The notes under the pieces are model-generated. The model searched no databases. It had not been told where the DNA came from and worked only from the letters and a program-made list of their open reading frames with translations. From contig ML661900.1 in assembly GCA_007570785.1 (NCBI GenBank), forward strand, positions 7,813,570-7,877,569: a stretch of 64,000 bases of DNA. The letters run 5' to 3'. This DNA is from Antilocapra americana (lineage: Eukaryota; Chordata; Mammalia; Artiodactyla; Antilocapridae). The position numbers and the translations under genes are program-made. Below, piece by piece: positions 59,166-64,000 of this stretch (positions are counted from its first letter, which is position 1; each line of letters starts with the position of its first letter).

Positions 59166-59294
59166 GAGCTTAGAGGATGGGTGTGGGCTATTTATATAAT
59201 GTGTTCTAGATAGAGGACCATGGAAATACCGCTTATGGTTCTGTTTAAGAAGATAACTTCCCCTTTGCACAATACCACAGGTATATCCCAATAT

Positions 59295-59555
59295 TATTAA
59301 ATGAATATTTATGATGCCCCCCCAACTCATAATGGAATTAGTGCTCTCAGAGGGCTCTCTTGCCCTCTCTCCCACACATGAGGATATAAGAACATAAAGG
59401 CAGTCTACAACCCAATAGAGAGTTTTCACCAGAACCTGACCACGCAAGAGTCTGATGAAGGACTTCCAACCTCTAGAGTTATGCGAAATAACTTTTTTAT
59501 TGTTTATGATATGGTACTTTGCTATTGTAGCCTGAACTAAGAAACTGAATAGGGG
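59295..59555 (+). mobile_element. MaLR/MLT1-like LTR fragment, plus orientation
   Basis: TAATGGAATTAGTGCTCTCA, ACACATGAGGATATAAGAAC, TCACCAGAACCTGACCACG and CTCTAGAGTTATGCGAAATA follow the MaLR 3' half order. The 148-codon minus-strand frame at 59163-59609 is antisense to it. Confidence 0.65.
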
Positions 59556-59604
59556 TTTCAATATTTTAGGAGTTCGCTGAGAACGAGTGCCAGCTGTTAC
59601 ACAG

Positions 59605-59795
59605 AGCAATCAGAAAATCCTCTAAACTGAAATTTAAAAACCCTGATAAAGCTTTAGGTGAAATTGTAATTGGGCAGGTATAGACCTGTGAGCAACTTGA
59701 TAAAGATTTTTTTTTTTATCTATATGGGCCTTGTCCCTTACTACCCAATAAGCTAAGACATACTTATTCTTAATGTATATTAATACAAGAAAGTC
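59605..59795 (+). repeat. Left arm of large imperfect inverted repeat
   Basis: From AGCAATCAGAAAATCCTC to AATACAAGAAAGTC this matches the reverse complement of 60002-60225 at roughly 80-85% by eye, apart from an extra ~45 bases in the right arm. The spacer is 59796-60001. Confidence 0.85.
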
Positions 59796-59879
59796 AGGCT
59801 CCATATAACTTTCTAAAGTGGATGACAAACTCCAGCTTCCTTTCGCAGAAATTCCATTGGGTCATCATCTTTTCAGGCA

Positions 59880-59970
59880 GCAATTTTTGAGTGCTTGTTG
59901 GGCACCATGACTAAAACAGGCATGGTCCTGCTCCCCTGAAGCTTATATTCTGCTAATTACACACTAAGAA
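59880..59970 (-). mobile_element. Short L2/MIR-like relic in the inverted-repeat spacer
   Basis: TTGAGTGCTTGTTGGGCACC and CCCCTGAAGCTTATATTCTG resemble an antisense L2-type 3' end. Confidence 0.4.
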
Positions 59971-60001
59971 CAAAGCGCATGCACCATTCTCTGAGAATGC
60001 A

Positions 60002-60225
60002 GACTTTCTCGTATTAACATGCATTAAGAATAGTAATTCTTAGCTTGTTGGGCAGTATGGGAATGGGCCTAGATAGATTAAAAAAAAAATCTACAACAAG
60101 TTGCTCATAGGTCTATAACTCTCCAATTACAATTACACCTAAAGCTTCATCAGAGTGAAGTTTTACCTAAAATGTCACCTAAAGTTTCACCAAAACCTTT
60201 CAATTTTAGAGGATTTTCTGGTTGC
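60002..60225 (-). repeat. Right arm of large imperfect inverted repeat
   Basis: Reverse-complement partner of 59605-59795. Its extra sequence (about 60140-60185) contains a second CACCTAAAG(C/T)TTCA unit, so it looks like a local tandem duplication. Confidence 0.85.
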
Positions 60226-60232
60226 TTAATGA

Positions 60233-60319
60233 AGGACAGGGAAGCTTTGTGGGTTACAGTCCACAGGGTTGCAAAGACTCAGACACGATCTTAGCAACTG
60301 AATAACAACAGCAACAACA
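60233..60319 (+). mobile_element. Bov SINE/BovB 3'-end fragment
   Basis: AAGGACAGGGAAGCTTTGTG, GTTGCAAAGACTCAGACACG and a GCAACTGAATAACAACAGC tail give the 3' terminal part only. Confidence 0.8.
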
Positions 60320-61082
60320 TGAAGCCTTCTGGAAAATATTTCCTTTCCTTTAGGAGATATCAGTAAAAAATTATCTGCTTTTTATATCTCTGGAAAATGT
60401 CTATCTTTGACATCAAATGCTGCTGCATCTCTCAAGCTGTAAGTCTCAATATGGTGACACAGGAAGGAGACTGAATCAAGAGAACCACAGAGAAGCAGAG
60501 CTTGGAGCCTCTACCCATGTAAGCTTCCCACATGAGACAATAACTTCGTTATTGCTCAGGCCAAGTTGAGTTAAGATACTCTGTTATTCATAGTCTTAGA
60601 CATTCTAACTTACAAAGTACCACTCCCACTTGAAAATAAACTGCTGCTAGGCTTGATTAACTTGGTGAATATGTCAGATGACATCCAATTTATGCAACTT
60701 ATATCCCTGTTTTGAAGAGAATATTCTAATATCCTTCAAACTATTAAAACCAAGGAGCCACAATCAGCTAGCAAGGTATCAGCACCCTGTGTTTTGTCAG
60801 ACGTACCTCTTCTCATTTTCATCATTCTAGACACATAATTTACCAAGACAGATGATTTCAATTTTTTGTCCTTCAGAGATGATCAACATTAGCATCATTA
60901 TTACAGTCAACCTGTATCATGTACACTAGTAGGATGTTAGGGTAGTCAAGGTCTTCATTAATTAAATTGTGTCATAGACTCCTTATGAAGTTGACTTCTC
61001 CCTGGAAAGCACAATAATAGTATTAATCTACCCTGCCAAGTGAAGGCAAACTTTTAGGATTGATGGATACAAACAAAAGTGT
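60320..61082. other. Unassigned DNA
   Basis: 60440-60610 has phrases reminiscent of an MLT-type LTR (GAGACTGAATCAAGAGAACC). Otherwise nothing is recognised. Confidence 0.35.
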
Positions 61083-61699
61083 GCTCAGTTCAGTTGCTCA
61101 GTCATGTCCAACTCTTTGTGACCCCAAGGACTGCAGCATACCAGGCTTCCCTGTCCATCACCAACTCCTGGAGATTGCTCAAACTCATGTTCATCAAGTC
61201 GGTGATACCAACCAACCATCTCATCCTCTGTCACTCACTTCTCCTCCAACCTTTAATCTTTCCCAGCGCCAGGGTTTTTTCAAATGAGTCAGTTCTTTTC
61301 ATCAGGTGGCCAAAGTATTGGAGTTTCAGCTTCAGCATCAGTCCTTCCAATGAATATTCAGGACTGATCTCCTTTAGGATGGACTGGTTGGATCTCCTTG
61401 CAGTCCAAGGGACCCTCAAGAGTCTTCTCCAACACCACAGTTCAAAAGCATCAATTCCCTGGTGCTCAGCTTTCTGTATTATCCAACTCTCACATCCATA
61501 CATGACTACTGGAAAAACTTTATAGCTTTGACTAGACAGACCTTTGTTGACAAAGTAATGCCTCTGCTTTTTAATATGCTTTCTGGGTTGGTCGTAGCTT
61601 TTCTTCCAAGGAGCAAGTGTCTTTAAATTTCATGGCTGCAATCACCATCTGCAGTGATTTTGGAGTCCAAAATAATTAAGTCTTTCACTGTTTCCATTG
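61083..61699 (-). mobile_element. BovB 3'-part fragment, minus orientation
   Basis: It starts at the complement of the BovB 3' terminus (CTCAGTTCAGTTGCTCAGTC) and continues back through the ORF2 C-terminal region. Minus-strand translation at 61231-61503 contains MYGCESWIIQKAE and ELWCWRRLLRVPWTARRSN. It is 5'-truncated near 61699. Confidence 0.9.
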
Positions 61700-62319
61700 A
61701 AAGTGTGTTAGCAAAATCAATAACTATGTCCCAAGTGCCATGATTTTTCTTAATTCGGAAGAAAAGGAAATTAATTCCAGAAGAGAAACAGAATGAAGGC
61801 CAACACCCTGATAACTATAGTTATTTATGAATATACCTAGATATCATCAACATATCAATGACCTTTCTGTACTAGCCAACATGAACCAAACAAGAAGGTG
61901 ATTGAAACACCGTGTGCAATAGATTAATTTTTTTATAATGGTCCTGATACTCCGTCCCACCCTGTATCTACCCTCTTCCTTTGCTATATGACTTTATAAT
62001 TCTAACTAGAAGTACATAGTCTTTTTTTTCCCCATTCCATGGATCTGGAATGCTCTCGTGAATTACTTTGGCCAGTAGAGTGCAGTGGAAGTGATGGTGT
62101 CCCAGTTTAAACATAGATCTCAAGTGACCTTGTGTGTTCTCTTTACTTTCTCTCTTGGTATTTTCCAAGAAATTATGCCTGTGCTAGTCAACTTGAGGAT
62201 GAGGTAACACAAAACAAAGTTGAGGTTTCCCAGTCATCTCAGGTTAGGCTTTCCTAGACTGGTCAGCAGCCATGCCACCCAGACATGTGAGTGACCTTAA
62301 CAGAGTCACCTAGTTGACA
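61700..62319. other. Unassigned DNA with a possible old LTR
   Basis: 61945-62170 has the ACTTTGGCCAGTAGAGTGCA and GAAGTGATGGTGTCCCAGTT phrases of an old LTR-like repeat. The rest is unassigned. Confidence 0.35.
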
Positions 62320-62531
62320 CAAGTGCATGCTCAATCACTCAGTCTTGTCTGACTCTTTGTAACCCCATGGACTGTAGCCCACCAGACTCCTCTGCCCATG
62401 GAATTTTGTAGGCAAGAACACTGGAGTGGATTGCCATTTCCTCCTCTGGGGGATCTTCCCAACTCAGGGGTTCAAACCACATCTCCTGCATTGCAGGTGG
62501 ATTCTTTACAGCTGAGCCATCAGAAAAACCC
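62320..62531 (-). mobile_element. Bov-tA SINE, minus orientation, near full length
   Basis: It runs from GCATGCTCAATCACTCAGTC through GAGTGGATTGCCATTTCCTC to the head complement ACAGCTGAGCCATCAGAAA. No convincing target-site duplication was found. Confidence 0.9.
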
Positions 62532-62802
62532 AGCTGATCCACATGTTTTCTTAAATAATATGAGCTAACATCAACCGAGTTAAATAAATTATTTTTGATC
62601 TAAAGAAATTGTTACGTGACACTGAGGTTTTGTGGTTATTTATTATATAGCTTTATTTTTATAAATATTTAACTGATACAACATGCATTCATTTCTAAGG
62701 TCTTTCATTAGCAGAAATTAGAAATTAGCAGTAATTTCTACAATGCTCTAAGTTTTTTGTTTTGTCTTGTTTTATGCTTTTTAATGCAGTATTCAACTTG
62801 TT
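62532..62802. other. Unassigned AT-rich DNA left of the L1 insertion
   Basis: No gene or repeat recognised. Confidence 0.45.
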
Positions 62803-62816
62803 AAGAATGGAGATTT
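62803..62816 (+). repeat. Candidate L1 target-site sequence
   Basis: AAGAATGGAGATTT directly precedes the L1 and follows TT, giving TT|AAGA on the top strand. This fits the L1 endonuclease preference for TT|AAAA-like sites. The matching 3' copy would lie beyond the window. Confidence 0.4.
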
Positions 62817-62830
62817 CATCTTTTCATGTG

Positions 62831-63623
62831 TTAGTTAGCCATTTTTATGTCTTCTTTGGAGAAACGTCTGTTAAGTTCTTTGGCCCACTTTTTGATTGGG
62901 TCTTTTATTTTTCTAGAATGTAGCTTCAGGAGTTGCTTGTATATTTTTGAGATTAATTGTTTGTCCGTTGCTTCATTGGCTATTATTTTCTCCCATACTG
63001 AAAGCTGTCTTTTCACCTTGCTTACAGTTTCCTTTGTTGTGCAGAAGCTTTTAACTTTAATTAGGTCCCATTTGTTTATTTCCAATATTCTTGGAGGTGG
63101 GTCATAGAGGATCCCACTTTGGTTTATGTCGGAGAGTGTTTTGCCTATGTTATCCTCTAGGAGTTTTATAATTTCTGGTCTTATGATTAGATCTTTGATC
63201 CATTTTGAGTTTATCTTTGTGTATGGTGTTAGAAAGTGTTCTAGTTTCATTCTTTTACAAGTGGCTGTCCAGTTTTCCCAGCACCACTTGTTAAAGAGGT
63301 TGTCTTTTCTCCATTGTATATTCATGCTTCCTTTGTCAAAGATAAGGTGTCCATAGATGCGTGGATTTATCTTTGGGCTTTCTATTTTGTTCCATTGATC
63401 TATATTTCTGTCTTTGTGCCAGTACCATACTGTCTTAATGACTGTGGATTTGCAGTATAGCCTAAAGTCAGGTAGGTTGATTCCTCCCGTTCCATTCTTC
63501 TTTCTCAAGATTGCTTTGGCTATACGAGGTTTTTTGTATTTCCATACAAATTGTGAAATTATTTGTTCTAATTCTCTGAAAAAGACCTCTGGTAGCTTGA
63601 TAGGAATTGCGTTGAATCTATAG
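62831..63623 (-). pseudogene. L1 ORF2 C-terminal segment (inverted arm)
   Basis: The minus strand encodes part of L1 ORF2p downstream of the RT domain, from [20 protein letters not shown] to SKEDIKMAN. Landmarks include [14 protein letters not shown] and [20 protein letters not shown]. It is open throughout with an in-phase loss of a few residues near [12 protein letters not shown]. The 272-codon frame (62831-63649) opens with about ten residues ([10 protein letters not shown]) that are the antisense of the sense arm. It ends at a TAA that is the single mismatch against the sense arm. It has no promoter or domain of its own and is not a gene. Confidence 0.9.
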
Positions 63624-64000
63624 AAGACATAAAAATGGCTAACAAACACATGAAAAGATGCTCAACATCACTCATTATCAGAGAAATGCAAATCAAAAGC
63701 ACAATGAGGTACCACTTTACACCAGTCAGAATGGCTGCCATCCAAAAATCTACAAGCAATAAATGCTGGAGAGGATGTGGAGAAAAGGGAACCCTCTTAC
63801 ACTGTTGGTGGGAATGCAAACTAGTACAGCCACTATGGAAAACAGTGTGGAGATTCCTTAAAAAACTGCAAATAGACCTGCCATATGACCCAGCAATCCC
63901 ACTGCTGGGCATACACACCGAGGAAACCAGAATTGAAAGAGCCACGTGTACCCCAATGTTCATCGCTGCATTGTTTACAATAGCCAGGACATGGAAGCAA
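63622..64000 (+). pseudogene. L1 ORF2 C-terminus (sense arm), open to window edge
   Basis: Frame [14 protein letters not shown] continues without a stop to the window end (about 125 codons). It contains the ORF2 cysteine-rich motif CX3CX7HX4C ([18 protein letters not shown], 63764-63817) and the DPAIPLLGI block. This is the final domain of ORF2p, implicated in RNA binding and retrotransposition. It is cut off from the upstream domains by the inversion. Confidence 0.9.

Larger units (their letters stand above)
62817..64000 (+). mobile_element. L1 LINE with inverted 5' part, cut by window edge
   Basis: 62817-63623 is L1 ORF2 sequence in antisense. 63622 to the window end is the following part of ORF2 in sense. 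The arms share the microhomology AG at 63622-63623. The outermost 39 bases (62817-62855) are the reverse complement of 63622-63660 with one mismatch, because the two cDNAs overlapped on the same RNA segment. This is the classic twin-priming product. The sequence is close to intact coding, so the insertion looks fairly young. The 3' end, poly(A) and second target-site copy lie outside the window. Confidence 0.9.

Noticed and set aside
59163..59609. 148-codon minus-strand ORF
   Set aside because: It lies largely antisense to a MaLR-type LTR fragment and shows no domain.
1..64000. CRISPR array, prokaryotic operon or phage-like system
   Set aside because: No regularly spaced repeats, no ribosome-binding-site-led gene runs and no prokaryotic coding density. 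All repeats present are mammalian.

Overview
This window is from a ruminant nuclear genome, most likely a pecoran such as cattle, sheep or goat. The evidence is its repeats: RTE-type BovB LINEs, many tRNA-derived Bov-tA/Bov-A SINEs in both orientations, a recent artiodactyl L1, and older mammalian repeats (MIR, L2, L1M, MaLR LTRs). DNA between repeats is AT-rich and poor in CpG, as expected of an intergenic or deep intronic region. The species cannot be fixed from this sequence alone.

I find no convincing cellular protein-coding gene, no rRNA or tRNA gene and no CRISPR array. The longest reading frames are transposon ORF fragments (BovB RT/endonuclease and L1 ORF2). The remaining frames of about 135-150 codons are no longer than chance allows in 64 kb read in six frames. 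The annotation is therefore mainly a map of mobile elements, plus a few candidate regulatory regions.

Layout. 1-5.5 kb: AT-rich DNA, simple tracts and a nested stack of minus-oriented L1 pieces (3' end at 2553, ancient L1M 5'-type sequence at 3126-4990, a younger L1 5' end at 5318-5535). 5.5-7.8 kb: AT-rich, unassigned. 7.83-10.42 kb: one BovB insertion with its 5' part inverted, bounded by a perfect 13-bp target-site duplication. 10.75-11.73 kb: BovB 3' fragments on the minus strand. 11.7-42 kb: mostly unassigned DNA with scattered SINEs, MIR/L2 relics, old L1 ends and MaLR LTRs, plus a small CpG cluster near 17.8 kb. 42.2-42.9 kb: a CpG island with a TATA-like box, the best promoter or enhancer candidate. 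43-50 kb: SINEs, BovB, L1M and L2/MIR relics. 50.6-51.1 kb: a homeodomain/POU-motif-rich stretch that looks like a conserved noncoding element. 52.0-54.4 kb: a 5'-truncated BovB carrying endonuclease and RT remnants. 59.6-60.2 kb: a large imperfect inverted repeat. 61-62.5 kb: BovB and SINE. 62.8-64 kb: the start of a recent L1 whose 5' part is inverted (twin-priming structure), cut by the window edge.

The most informative observations are two independent 5'-inverted retrotransposon insertions (one BovB, one L1) whose breakpoints can be read to the base, the CpG island at 42.2-42.9 kb, and the 59.6-60.2 kb inverted repeat.
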